DNA from: Bradyrhizobium iriomotense
GTDB taxonomy: Bacteria > Pseudomonadota > Alphaproteobacteria > Rhizobiales > Xanthobacteraceae
Direction: 5' to 3'
DNA length: 64,000 bases
Assembly: GCF_018129405.1 (NCBI RefSeq)
Contig: NZ_JAFCLP010000004.1
Coordinates: 124,001-188,000, forward strand
In this document: one piece after another, positions 36,475 through 44,864 of the stretch
How positions within the stretch are numbered: position 1 is the first letter of the stretch
How the letters are laid out: each line of letters opens with the position of its first letter
Position numbers and translations under genes: made by a program
Notes under the pieces: generated by a model
Seen by the model: the letters and a program-made list of their open reading frames with translations, nothing else
Database searches by the model: none
What the model was told of the DNA's origin: nothing

Positions 36475-36558
36475 CAGGACCTTTGGTGCGTGGACTGAGG
36501 CGTGCTCAATCTAGACACGACACCGTACGGCGCAAGTCACGATTCGTCCCAGCTGCAC

Positions 36559-36705
36559 TTACGGCGGCAGCGTTGCCATCGCCACGATCGGGGTCATCGC
36601 TTCATGTTGCAGTCGATACTCGATAAACCGCTGACCCGTGACCAACAGCAGGGCCGTAAAGGCAATCGCAAGTATCGCGGTCGCCAATTGGCACACGTCG
36701 TACAT
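36559..36705 (-). CDS. Small single-helix membrane protein
   Basis: 48 residues from ATG 36705 with GAGGGA about nine bases upstream. One hydrophobic helix (residues about 6-27, CQLATAILAIAFTALLLVTG), a basic segment (RFIEYRLQHEA) and a short tail. Similar tiny membrane proteins are common and unannotated in Bradyrhizobium. Function unknown; the coding call rests on the ribosome site and the clean hydrophobic design. Confidence 0.55.
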   Translation of the reverse strand: MYDVCQLATAILAIAFTALLLVTGQRFIEYRLQHEAMTPIVAMATLPP

Positions 36706-36870
36706 GGTATTTTGTCCCTCAACAGCCCTTAGGCGTAAACGTCGGCTCAAGCGCCACGTTCCGAGACGACATGGAAATATTGCCATTTTTTCCCGGAAGC
36801 CCTGCGAAGCCATCGCGCTGTTCCGGCGGCCCGCGCAGGGACCAATGGCACCTTCGCGCGTTGTCGCTGC

Positions 36871-37083
36871 ATGAACATCGAGAAGCGCGCTTTGCTCGAC
36901 CACGCTGAACGCTGTCGCCGCGTCGCGAACGATCTCGATCATGACGAAGCCGCGCAGCGGTTGCGAGCGATGGCCGACGAGTACGAAGCGAGAGCAACAA
37001 GGCTGCAGGACGAAGGCGTCTCCTCGACTCCGGGGCGCATGAGTCGCTGCCAGCTCGAAGGCACAGGCGATCGGGAGGGCTGA
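36871..37083 (+). CDS. Small helical conserved hypothetical protein
   Basis: 70 residues. The first 47 form a regular amphipathic pattern (LLDHAERCRRVANDLDHDE, AAQRLRAMADEYEARATRL) that I recognise from numerous short Bradyrhizobium proteins with alternating heptads and a conserved Cys-Arg pair. The tail is polar and variable. No function is known. It ends seven bases before the converging DUF429 gene. Confidence 0.65.
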   Translation: MNIEKRALLDHAERCRRVANDLDHDEAAQRLRAMADEYEARATRLQDEGVSSTPGRMSRCQLEGTGDREG

Positions 37084-37089
37084 TCGGCC

Positions 37090-37749
37090 TCAAAAGTTGA
37101 TCTCCATCCGCAGTCCGCGCGGATCGATCTCCTCGCCGCCGACACGCTGCGTACTGTCGCGTGCCGCGACCGCGCAGGCGCAGGCATCGATGAGATCGTC
37201 GCGGCCGATGCCGGTGCCGTGACGCAACGTCAACCATTTCGGCAGACGCGTGAAGCCGCGTTGCTCCAGCAGCGCGATGCGCTGTTCGCGACCTTCTGCT
37301 GTCGTCTTCTTTGCAAGGCGGACTCGCCCTGCGAGATTCCAGAAGATCAACTCCGGGTGCGCTTCGCCGATCACCGCCTGCCGCGTTGGCGTCATGGCTT
37401 CGTCGACCTCTCTCATCTTGTCCCTGATATTCCAGAGCTGCGCCGACACGCCCTTGTCGTCACGCTGCCGGTAGTGCGCATTCGCCGTTGCCATGTCCGG
37501 GAACGTCCAGAGATCTCGGCGCGCACCGAGAAAGACGGCGGTGCCGACTAATTTGCGCGCATCCTTGTCGCAGCGACGATAGCCTTCGCTCTTCAATCCG
37601 ATCGGCATGTCGATCATCGCGCGTGCGTGCGGGATCGCGAGCAGGCGCATCAAGCCCGGTGAATAGTCGAAGCCGTGATCGCCGCGCTCGTCGATCCAGG
37701 CTGCGACCCAGCCGAAGCGAAATCCGTCGAGGCCGAGATAGGCTCGCAT
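37090..37749 (-). CDS. DUF429 family protein
   Basis: 219 residues of the RNase H-like DUF429 family: YLGLDGFRFGWVAAWID at the start (a first-strand acidic residue), MIDMPIGLKSEGYRRCDKDARK with the second acidic residue, GEAHPELIFWNLAG and the closing GRDDLIDACACAVAARD. The fold suggests a nucleic-acid-processing or nucleotide-binding enzyme, but no activity is established. Its ATG lies one base after the stop of the serine-hydrolase gene upstream, so they form an operon. Confidence 0.88.
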   Translation of the reverse strand: MRAYLGLDGFRFGWVAAWIDERGDHGFDYSPGLMRLLAIPHARAMIDMPIGLKSEGYRRCDKDARKLVGTAVFLGARRDLWTFPDMATANAHYRQRDDKGVSAQLWNIRDKMREVDEAMTPTRQAVIGEAHPELIFWNLAGRVRLAKKTTAEGREQRIALLEQRGFTRLPKWLTLRHGTGIGRDDLIDACACAVAARDSTQRVGGEEIDPRGLRMEINF

Positions 37750-37750
37750 G

Positions 37751-38956
37751 TCACGCCGAACGGATTCGCGGTAAGCCCCCGACCGCCTGATAGGCCAGGC
37801 GCTTGAACTCGAAGAAGAACGGATTCCAGAAGCCCATATAGCGCTGGGCCATCAACACGCCCGCGGTATTGGCCTGCGGGCAGATCCACCAATGGGTGCC
37901 GGCAAGCCCGCCCCACTGGAATTCGCCGGCGGAGTTCGGCGGATCGAACGGCGTCGGCGCGAAGGTCACGGCGCCGCCGAGACCAAAGCCCTTGCCGGGG
38001 ATCGGACCGAGATTGGCAAAGCGGATGGTCTGGCCCGCAGGCAGCTGGTTGGTCATCATCTGCCGCAGCGTCTCCGGCTTCAGCAGCCCATCCGAGCCGG
38101 GCAACAATGCGCGCACCAGCGCGAGCATGTCAGGCAGGGTCGAGACCAGACCTCCGCCGCCCGAGAGCCGCGGGAACGGCCGCCGATAGGCCTGCGGAAA
38201 GGGAAGATTGTCCGCGCGCGTCAGGCCCGGCTTCATCGGGTCGAGCACGTCGGCCCCATTGTAGAGCGCGACCAGCCTGCCCTGCTGCGCCTCGGGGACG
38301 TAGAAGCCGGTGTCGGTCATGCCGAGAGAATCGAAGATGCGCGCCTTCAGGAAGGCATCGAGCGACTTGCCCGAGACGACCTCCACGATGCGGCCCAGCA
38401 CATCGGTCGCCACCGAATATTCCCAACCGCTGCCGGGGTGATAGGACAGCGGCAGATCGGCGAGCTTGTCGATCATGTCGGAGAGCGGCGTCAGCGGATT
38501 GAGCACGCGCGCCTCGTTGTAGCCTTTGAACAACACCGTGCCGGGATCGAAGATGCCGTAGCTGAGGCCGGAGGTGTGGGTCAGGAGCTGGCGGATCGTG
38601 ATCGGGCTTTTTGCGGGCTCCACGTCAGCCAGGCTCGTTGCGCCCTGCTTCAAGACCTTGCGATTGCCGAGCTGCGGCAGAAATTTCTCAACGGAATCGT
38701 CGAGCCCGACGCGGCCCTCCTCGACCAGCAGCATGATCGCGCAGGTGACGAAGATCTTGGTATTCGAAAACGCACGGAAGATGTGGTCGGGCCGAAGCGC
38801 CGCCTTTGCCTCGCGATCGGCGAAGCCGACGCATTGTTGATCGACGACCTGGCGGCCGCGCAGCACCGCCCAGGATACGCCCGGAATGATCTCCTGATCG
38901 ACATAGCGCTGCATTGCCGTCCGTGCGGCGGAAAAATCTGTCGTTCTGGCGTCCAC
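37751..38956 (-). CDS. Serine hydrolase of the beta-lactamase/esterase class
   Basis: 401 residues from a GTG start. Catalytic SxxK in FRAFSNTKIFV (Ser64, Lys67), a Tyr motif in GSGWEYSVATDVLG (about 170) and a C-terminal H/K-G-like segment GLAGTHWWICP. This is the EstB/AmpC-like class C fold, without signal peptide, so probably a cytosolic esterase or peptidase rather than an antibiotic-resistance enzyme. Upstream of and coupled to the DUF429 gene. Confidence 0.88.
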   Translation of the reverse strand: MDARTTDFSAARTAMQRYVDQEIIPGVSWAVLRGRQVVDQQCVGFADREAKAALRPDHIFRAFSNTKIFVTCAIMLLVEEGRVGLDDSVEKFLPQLGNRKVLKQGATSLADVEPAKSPITIRQLLTHTSGLSYGIFDPGTVLFKGYNEARVLNPLTPLSDMIDKLADLPLSYHPGSGWEYSVATDVLGRIVEVVSGKSLDAFLKARIFDSLGMTDTGFYVPEAQQGRLVALYNGADVLDPMKPGLTRADNLPFPQAYRRPFPRLSGGGGLVSTLPDMLALVRALLPGSDGLLKPETLRQMMTNQLPAGQTIRFANLGPIPGKGFGLGGAVTFAPTPFDPPNSAGEFQWGGLAGTHWWICPQANTAGVLMAQRYMGFWNPFFFEFKRLAYQAVGGLPRIRSA

Positions 38957-39031
38957 GTGTTTCCCCCAAATTATGGTTGGGATCGATATAGCGAAAATTT
39001 GCGGGAAATGAAGGGCACACCCGAGGTGGGC

Positions 39032-39724
39032 CTATCCTTCCCTCATGAACGCCGTCACGTACAGCCGACGCCGGATTCGCATGCCCTGCCGCCGGTACAG
39101 CGCGATGGCCGATGCGTTGTGGGAAAACACGTGCAGGAACGGGATTTCGCCGCGCGCCTCGATCCGTCGTGCGACCGCCGCGAGCAGCGCCTGCGCATAG
39201 CCGCGCCCGCGATAGTCAGGATGCACGCAGACGGCCGTCATCTCGACGAACTTTCCCGGCTTCATCCGCTCGCCCGTCATCGCGACCAGTTCGCCGCCGG
39301 CGCGGATGCCGAGAAACGTGCCGAGTTCATGGGTGCGCAGCGCGAATGGACCGGGCTTGGTGAGCTCCGTCAGTGCCATCATGGCGGGCACGTCGGCCGC
39401 CCCCAGCGTGACGATCTCGGTGTCGCGTAGCGGACTGTCGGCGGGCGAGCCGATCATCTGCTCGCCTGTCTCGGCGAGCACGACCTTGAACCCGGCGGGC
39501 ATGTCGACCGGCTCCGGCGTGAACAGCGCTGCGACCTGCGTGCCCGACAGGAGATCGCGAAGCGCGGCAAAGCTTGCCGCGGACATGTCGACCATGTCGG
39601 CAAAGGGCGTCATGTCGACGGGATAGCGCAGCGCTTGCGGACCGCCCACAGCCAGGTGCTTCTGGCTCGTCGTCAACGCGCTCCAGATCGGGCGATCCAG
39701 CAGCGCCTCATCACTGTCGGACAC
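39032..39724 (-). CDS. GNAT-family N-acetyltransferase
   Basis: 230 residues. GTG 39724, five bases from the stop of the Lin0512 gene, is the best start since upstream frame content overlaps that gene. The C-terminal half carries the GNAT acetyl-CoA site VHPDYRGRGYAQALLAAVARR (in parts, V-x-P-x-x-R-G-x-G-x-A) and FLHVFSHNASAIALYRRQGM; the N-terminal half is an FR47-like extension. Substrate unknown. Co-transcribed with the Lin0512 gene. Confidence 0.87.
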   Translation of the reverse strand: MSDSDEALLDRPIWSALTTSQKHLAVGGPQALRYPVDMTPFADMVDMSAASFAALRDLLSGTQVAALFTPEPVDMPAGFKVVLAETGEQMIGSPADSPLRDTEIVTLGAADVPAMMALTELTKPGPFALRTHELGTFLGIRAGGELVAMTGERMKPGKFVEMTAVCVHPDYRGRGYAQALLAAVARRIEARGEIPFLHVFSHNASAIALYRRQGMRIRRRLYVTAFMREG

Positions 39725-39728
39725 CGGC

Positions 39729-40076
39729 CTAGTCCTTGTCGAAGCTGACGATGACGGCGGCATTGGCGATGAGGATGGGGTCGTTGGCGACTTCCGTGGC
39801 CGAGGGGATCTCCAGCCCACCCTTGACCGCAGTCACGGTCACGGTGCCGTAAGGCAGCTCCTTGGCAACGGCTTCCTTGTCCACCGCCTCGGGGTTGGGC
39901 ACGCCGATCGTGACGTCGACGAACATGTCGTTCGCGGTCTTGCCGATCATCCGGAAGAAGCCGAGGCTCGAATGCCTGATGGCATCCGACACCGCGCGCT
40001 TGGCCGCCTTGGTGGCGTCCCTGCCGTGAACGTCGACGCCCATGCCCATCTCGGTGACACAACGAACGCGAGTCAT
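39729..40076 (-). CDS. Lin0512 family protein
   Basis: 115 residues matching the small Lin0512 conserved family: VDVHGRDATKAAKRAVSDAIRHSSLGFF, DMFVDVTIGVPNPEAVD and the closing NAAVIVSFDKD. The family is widespread and uncharacterised; the fold is thought to be ring-shaped oligomeric. It begins the two-gene unit with the GNAT gene and follows a family C repeat. Confidence 0.85.
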   Translation of the reverse strand: MTRVRCVTEMGMGVDVHGRDATKAAKRAVSDAIRHSSLGFFRMIGKTANDMFVDVTIGVPNPEAVDKEAVAKELPYGTVTVTAVKGGLEIPSATEVANDPILIANAAVIVSFDKD

Positions 40077-40172
40077 TTCATAGTCCTGTGGTTGGTTGGG
40101 TGATTGAGAGTGTCGGCGATCGGAGGGCGCGAGACAAGTTGTTATCGTAGGGAGAGCGGAGCGTGGGGGCCT

Positions 40173-40241
40173 GTAGCCCGCATGAGCGAAGCGACATGCG
40201 GGAAGACTTTACCCGGATGTCGCTTCGCTCATCCGGGCTAC
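40173..40241. repeat. Palindromic intergenic repeat, family C copy 1
   Basis: Arms 40173-40197 and 40217-40241 are 25-base inverted repeats with one mismatch (GTAGCCCGCATGAGCGAAG on the left, its inverse with CCGG on the right), enclosing 19 bases. A related element with shared GTAGCCCGGATG ends lies at 62673-62778. Located between the acetolactate synthase stop and the Lin0512 start, on a single-direction stretch. Confidence 0.88.
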
Positions 40242-40270
40242 AAAGCTGGATTGCTTCGCTGCGCTGTCCA

Positions 40271-41935
40271 TCACGCCTTCGATTTCTCGTGCGCGCGCAG
40301 CTCGTCGACGAGCACGCGTACGTTCTCCGAATAGTCGATCGGGATCGACACCAAATGCACGCCGCCTTCCTTGAAGGCGGCATCCAGTGTCGGGCCGAAG
40401 CTGTCGATGCTCGCGATGCGGTGACCCTTGGCCCCGTACGATTTTGCGTACAGCGCAAAATCCGGATTGCCAAAGGTCATGCCGTAATCGGCAAAGTGAT
40501 CGACGGCCTGCTTCCAGCGGATCATGCCGTAGGCGTTGTCCTCCAGCACCAGCACGACCAGGTTGAGCTTGAGGCGAACCGCGGTCTCCATCTCCTGGCT
40601 GTTCATCATGAAGCCGCCGTCGCCGGCGACTGCGAGCACGCGGCGATCGGGATAGAGCATCGCGGCCATCATCGCCGACGGCAGGCCTGCGCCCATGGTC
40701 GCCAGCGCATTGTCGAGCAGCAAGGTGTTGGCGACACGGGTGCGGTAATTCCGCGCGAACCAGATCTTGTACATGCCGTTGTCGAGCGCGACGATGCCGT
40801 TCTCCGGGATCACCTGGCGGATGTCGTGCACGATACGCTGCGGCGTCGGCGGCCAGCGCGCCTCGGTGGCACGGTCGGAAATGTGGCTGAGAATTTCTTC
40901 GCGCAGCGGCAACAGCGCTGCGGCCTGCGGCAGCTTGCCTTCGAGGCGATCGGCGAGCAGCTCCAGGCTCGGTCCGACATCGCCGACGACCTCGGCGTCC
41001 GGGAAATAGACCTGCTCGACGCTGGCCGAGGTGTAGCTGACGTGGATAACCTTCGGCCCCGACGGACCCATGATGAAGGGCGGCTTCTCGATCGGATCGT
41101 GACCGATCGCCACGATCAGATCGGCGGCGTCGATGGCATCATGGACATAGTCGCGCTCGGACAGCGCGGCGGTCCCCATATAGAGATTGGTGCCGCCGGG
41201 TACGGTGCCCTTGCCCATTTGCGTGGTGAAGAAGGGAATGCCGGTGCGGCGCACGAAGCTTGCGATACCGTGCGTCGAGCGCGGCCGGCTCGTTGCCGCA
41301 CCCATCATCACCAGCGGGCGCTTTGCGGCCAAAATCACCTCGGCGGCGCGATCGAGCGCGGCGCGATGGGCGACGGGTATCTCGATCGGATGGATCGGGA
41401 TCACGGGTACAGCCGGCACCTCGTCGCCTGCGATGTCCTCGGGCAATTCGAGATGCACCGGGCCCGGCCGCTCCTCCATCGCGACGCGAAAGGCATCGCG
41501 CACCACGGTCGGAATGCTGGAGGCACTGACGATCTGCCGCGACAGTTTTGTCAGCGGCTTCATGGTCGCGACCACGTCCACGATCTGGAAGCGCGCCTGC
41601 CGGCTGCTCATGATCGCCTTCTGGCCGGTGATCAGGATCATCGGCATCGCACCGAGATGCGCGTACGCAGCGCCCGTCGACAGGTTGAGCGCGCCGGGAC
41701 CGAGCGTCGAGAGACAAACACCGGGCTTGCCGGTCAACCGCCCATGTGTCGCCGCCATAAAAGCGGCGGCCTGCTCGTGGCGGGTCAGGACCAGTTCGAT
41801 CCTGGAGTTGCGCAGCGATTCGACCAGATCGAGGTTTTCTTCGCCGGGTACGCCAAAAATGCGATCGACGCCTTCGTTCTCCAGGGCCGCAACAAACAGG
41901 TCCGATCCCTTCACTTTGTGGTCCTGCCCGCTCAT
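40271..41935 (-). CDS. Acetolactate synthase large-subunit-type TPP enzyme
   Basis: 554 residues from ATG 41935 (GGGAGG upstream). Catalytic Glu54 in LTRHEQAAAFMA, STLGPGALNL, FAD-domain region and the TPP/Mg motif GDGGFMMNSQEMETAVRLKLN in parts with NNAYG-like DNAYGMI. It condenses two pyruvates, or a related keto acid pair. No regulatory small subunit (ilvH) is adjacent, so it is more likely catabolic or specialised than the main branched-chain biosynthetic enzyme. Substrate assignment stays open. Confidence 0.88.
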   Translation of the reverse strand: MSGQDHKVKGSDLFVAALENEGVDRIFGVPGEENLDLVESLRNSRIELVLTRHEQAAAFMAATHGRLTGKPGVCLSTLGPGALNLSTGAAYAHLGAMPMILITGQKAIMSSRQARFQIVDVVATMKPLTKLSRQIVSASSIPTVVRDAFRVAMEERPGPVHLELPEDIAGDEVPAVPVIPIHPIEIPVAHRAALDRAAEVILAAKRPLVMMGAATSRPRSTHGIASFVRRTGIPFFTTQMGKGTVPGGTNLYMGTAALSERDYVHDAIDAADLIVAIGHDPIEKPPFIMGPSGPKVIHVSYTSASVEQVYFPDAEVVGDVGPSLELLADRLEGKLPQAAALLPLREEILSHISDRATEARWPPTPQRIVHDIRQVIPENGIVALDNGMYKIWFARNYRTRVANTLLLDNALATMGAGLPSAMMAAMLYPDRRVLAVAGDGGFMMNSQEMETAVRLKLNLVVLVLEDNAYGMIRWKQAVDHFADYGMTFGNPDFALYAKSYGAKGHRIASIDSFGPTLDAAFKEGGVHLVSIPIDYSENVRVLVDELRAHEKSKA

Positions 41936-42072
41936 GTCGCCTCCCGGTCGTTGTGTGTCCCATGCAGGGAACGGTTGCATCGTAGCCGTCCGTGGCCCCG
42001 GCACAACTCACAAAGAGGCGTGCCACGGCTTCAACATTTTTTCCGCAGCGGCACTCTGAATTGCAGCGCCCG

Positions 42073-42966
42073 CTATAGCTTCGCCTCGGCAAAGATGCCC
42101 GATACCCAGTCGAGGAAGACGCGCAGGCGCAGTGCGAGCTGGCGGTTCTGCGGATAGAGCGCCGAGAGCGGCGTCGGCGACGGCGGATAGTCGGCGAGCA
42201 CCTCGACCAGCCTGCCGCTGGCGAGATCGTCGGCAAAACGATAGCGGGGCGCTTGCACGAGGCCGAAACCGAGCCGGGCGAGATCGGCCATGGTGTCGGA
42301 ATTGTTCACACGCACCCGGCTCGGCAGCACGATTTGGCGCAACGCGCCGCCGACGGAAAATTCCAGCGGCAGCACATCGCCGGTGCGCGAGGAGACGAAG
42401 CCCACCATCTGATGACCCTCGAGCGCATCAGGCGTTGTGGGCATGCCGTGCCTGGCGAGATAGTCCGGGCTCGCCACCGTGATCTCGGCAATGGTGCCGA
42501 GCCGGCGCAGGATCATGCCACTGTCCTCGGGCTCGCCCGACCGGATCACGCAGTCGATGCCCTCGCGCACGAGATCGACCAGGCGGTCGCCCTGCCCGAT
42601 CTGCAAGTCGAGCTCGGGATAGCGCGCCAAAAATTCCGGCAGGTGCGGCAGGATGAAGGTGCGGGTCAGCAAGGGATGCGCATCGATACGGAGCAGACCG
42701 CGCGGCCGTGCATCGCGCATCGCAGCTTCAGCTTCCTCGACCTCGGCGAGGATGGCGACGCAGCGGCGGTAATAGTCCTCGCCGTCGAGCGTCGGGGTGA
42801 CATGACGTGTCGTTCGTTCGAGCAGCCGCGCACCCAGGTGCGCCTCGAGACTGCGCAAGACCTCGCTTGCCGTCGAGCGGGGAATGCCGAGGTCGGCTGC
42901 CGCGGCCGTAAAACTCTGCCGTTCGACGAGGCGGACGAACAGGCGCATGGCGTCAAAGCGGTCCAT
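42073..42966 (-). CDS. LysR-family regulator
   Basis: 297 residues from ATG 42966. N-terminal winged helix (FVRLVERQSFTAAAADLGIPRSTASEVLRSLEAHLGARLLERTTRHVTPT in parts) and a periplasmic-binding-like effector domain. Divergent from an SDR gene across 104 bases, the standard LysR arrangement, so it probably activates the SDR-tautomerase pair and represses itself. Confidence 0.92.
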   Translation of the reverse strand: MDRFDAMRLFVRLVERQSFTAAAADLGIPRSTASEVLRSLEAHLGARLLERTTRHVTPTLDGEDYYRRCVAILAEVEEAEAAMRDARPRGLLRIDAHPLLTRTFILPHLPEFLARYPELDLQIGQGDRLVDLVREGIDCVIRSGEPEDSGMILRRLGTIAEITVASPDYLARHGMPTTPDALEGHQMVGFVSSRTGDVLPLEFSVGGALRQIVLPSRVRVNNSDTMADLARLGFGLVQAPRYRFADDLASGRLVEVLADYPPSPTPLSALYPQNRQLALRLRVFLDWVSGIFAEAKL

Positions 42967-43070
42967 GGCGGATTGTTCACCACAGCCGACAAGTGATGGC
43001 AAGTCCTGGACGATTATCCGGCCACAGCGATCAGGTATCCCTTGGCCTGACAGCATCGAGGAGACCCGCC

Positions 43071-43811
43071 ATGACCAATCAATCTCAGCGCGCCGCCATC
43101 GTGACCGGTGGTTCCCGTGGCATCGGCGCAGCCATCGCCCGCCGGTTGGCGCAGGACGGGATCGCGGTTGCGATCAACTATGCCAGCGGCCGCGACGCCG
43201 CCGAGGCGCTCGTGGCCGAGATCGAGACGGCGGGCGGACGCGCCATCGCCGTGCAGGCCGACCTCGCCGATCCGGCAACGCCTGCGCGGCTGTTCGATGC
43301 GACCGAGCGCGCCTTCGGCGGTGTAGACATCCTCGTCAACAATGCCGGCATCATGGAGCTCGGGCCACTCGCGGCGGTGACCGACGAAGCGTTCGCGCGG
43401 CAGATCTCAATCAACCTCGACAGCGTGTTCCGGTCGTTGCGCGAAGCGGCGCGGCGGCTGCGCGACGGTGGCCGCATCGTCAGCTTCTCCTCCAGCGTTA
43501 TCGGTCTCTACCAGCCCGGCTATGGCGTCTACGCCGCGACCAAGGCCGCGGTCGAAGCCATGACGCACATCCTTGCCAAGGAGCTCGGCAGCCGCCGCAT
43601 CACCGTCAATGCGGTCGCGCCCGGGCCAGTCGAGACCCGGCTGTTCCTCGAGGGTAAGAGCGAGCAGCAGGTGCGTGCCATTGCCGCCATGAACCCGTTC
43701 GGTCGTCTTGGCCAGCCCGATGACATCGCCGGCGTCGTCGCCTTCCTCGCCGGCAGCGACAGCGGCTGGATCAACGGCCAGATCATCCGCGCCAATGGCG
43801 GCGTGGTCTGA
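43071..43811 (+). CDS. SDR oxidoreductase (FabG-like), LysR-linked
   Basis: 246 residues with VTGGSRGIGAAIARRL (cofactor), NNAGIMELG, catalytic Ser in SFSSSVIG and YAATKAAVEAM (Tyr-xxx-Lys), and the terminal GQIIRANGGVV seen in FabG-type reductases. NADPH use is suggested by the Arg after the glycine motif. ATG 43071 follows GAGGAG. In an operon with a tautomerase and opposite a LysR gene, so probably part of a small inducible detoxification or catabolic unit. Confidence 0.92.
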   Translation: MTNQSQRAAIVTGGSRGIGAAIARRLAQDGIAVAINYASGRDAAEALVAEIETAGGRAIAVQADLADPATPARLFDATERAFGGVDILVNNAGIMELGPLAAVTDEAFARQISINLDSVFRSLREAARRLRDGGRIVSFSSSVIGLYQPGYGVYAATKAAVEAMTHILAKELGSRRITVNAVAPGPVETRLFLEGKSEQQVRAIAAMNPFGRLGQPDDIAGVVAFLAGSDSGWINGQIIRANGGVV

Positions 43812-43834
43812 CGCCTCACACGGAGAGAACCATC

Positions 43835-44068
43835 ATGCCTTTCGCCAACATCAAGGTCCCCCAAGCTGCGCTGTCGCGCGCGCAGAAAGCGGAGATCGTG
43901 CACCGCCTCACCGCGCTGTTCGTCGATTATTTCGGCGAAACGGCGCGGCTGCACACGATGGTGCTGATCGAGGAAGTCGCCGACGGCGGCTATGGCCGCG
44001 CCGACGAGGTGTTCATCGTTCCCGAGGCCTGGCGCGCAAGCGATACCGTCACGTCAGCTTCAGGCTGA
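43835..44068 (+). CDS. 4-oxalocrotonate tautomerase-family protein
   Basis: 77 residues beginning MPFANIKVPQAALSRAQK. After removal of Met the N-terminal Pro becomes the catalytic base that defines the tautomerase superfamily. Second-half VLIEEVADGGYGRADEVFIV matches the family dimer region. Lies 23 bases after the SDR stop. Substrate could be an enol or keto acid generated by the SDR; not established. Confidence 0.87.
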   Translation: MPFANIKVPQAALSRAQKAEIVHRLTALFVDYFGETARLHTMVLIEEVADGGYGRADEVFIVPEAWRASDTVTSASG

Positions 44069-44083
44069 GCTCGGTGCCGCGTT

Positions 44084-44710
44084 TCACTTCCCGAGGATTT
44101 CCGCGGCTGCGCGATCCAGGATCGCGGCGATGCGGCGCGCCTCGGCGGAGTCGCTGCCGTGCTTACTGCGCAGCGCGCGCTTGAGATTGTGGCGCGCACG
44201 GTGCAGCTCATCGGAGGCACCACCGTCGAGATCGCTGACACCGGCGAAGGCTTCGCGCACCTCGTCCATGCGGCGTCCGATCCGCGACAACGCCTGCAGG
44301 ATCGCATCGGCGGTCGCGCGATTCTCGGCCAGATGCGCCTCGCCCTGCGGCGTGATGCTGTAGAGCTTGCGGCCGCCGTCCTGTTGGACGCTGCTGTGGC
44401 CGACCTCTTCGAGATAGGTCAGCGCCGGATAGATCACGCCGGGGCTCGGCGTGTAGAAGCCGTCGGAACGCTCCTCGATGATCTTGATCAGCTCATAGCC
44501 GTGCGCCGGGTTTTCGGCGAGCAGCGCCAGGACCACCAGTTGGAGATCCTGCGAGGATAGCCGCCGCGCGCCCGGGAAATCGTCGCCGCCGCGCCCGAAA
44601 AAGCCGTGCCCGCCGCGGCCGAAGCGATGCCGCCCGCCGCCGTGCCGGCCCATGGCGAAATGGGCGAAATGCCCGAAATGGAAGTCTTTGTGGTCTCGTC
44701 CGTGGTGCAT
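44084..44710 (-). CDS. PadR-family regulator with His/Gly-rich N-terminus
   Basis: 208 residues from ATG 44710, chosen for the AAAAGGA ribosome site eight bases upstream (another ATG at 44734 has none). The first 40 residues are His, Gly, Arg and Phe rich (MHHGRDHKDFHFGHFAHFAM), then a PadR winged helix (LQLVVLALLAENPAHGYELIKIIEERSDGFYTPSPGVIYPALTYLEEVG in parts) and a helical dimer domain. The histidine cluster could bind metal; that is inference. A palindrome sits just upstream. Confidence 0.9.
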   Translation of the reverse strand: MHHGRDHKDFHFGHFAHFAMGRHGGGRHRFGRGGHGFFGRGGDDFPGARRLSSQDLQLVVLALLAENPAHGYELIKIIEERSDGFYTPSPGVIYPALTYLEEVGHSSVQQDGGRKLYSITPQGEAHLAENRATADAILQALSRIGRRMDEVREAFAGVSDLDGGASDELHRARHNLKRALRSKHGSDSAEARRIAAILDRAAAEILGK

Positions 44711-44732
44711 ATCGCAAGTCCTTTTGTAAAAC

Positions 44733-44757
44733 ATATCTTACGATATAGTTTGCGATA
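44733..44757. promoter_or_regulatory. PadR operator-like palindromes
   Basis: ATATC-TTAC-GATAT (44733-44746) is a perfect 5-4-5 inverted repeat 23 bases before the PadR ATG. TATCGCAA (44710-44717, covering the start codon) and TTGCGATA (44750-44757) form a second, perfect 8-base inverted pair around it. Autoregulation by PadR is the simplest reading. Confidence 0.6.
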
Positions 44758-44828
44758 GCCTGAGCGCAAGCCACCAGCCCGTGATTTTGTTTCTGGGTTG
44801 GTTTCACCAGCGAAATCAGCCGCCAAGC

Positions 44829-44864
44829 TTGACATGCCTGTGACATACCGCTGGTATGTCAGTT
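44829..44864 (+). promoter_or_regulatory. Promoter with embedded GntR operator, probably leaderless
   Basis: TTGACA (44829-44834), a 17-base spacer and TGGTAT (44852-44857) form a sigma-70-like promoter. A perfect palindrome GACATACC-GCT-GGTATGTC (44842-44860) overlaps the -10 element. Position +1 would fall at about 44864-44865, on the ATG of the GntR gene, and no Shine-Dalgarno sequence is present. An operator here would block RNA polymerase directly. Confidence 0.65.

Noticed and set aside
40271-41935. Biosynthetic ilvB assignment
   Set aside because: No ilvH or ilvC is adjacent and the motifs do not separate biosynthetic from catabolic enzymes, so I gave no gene symbol.
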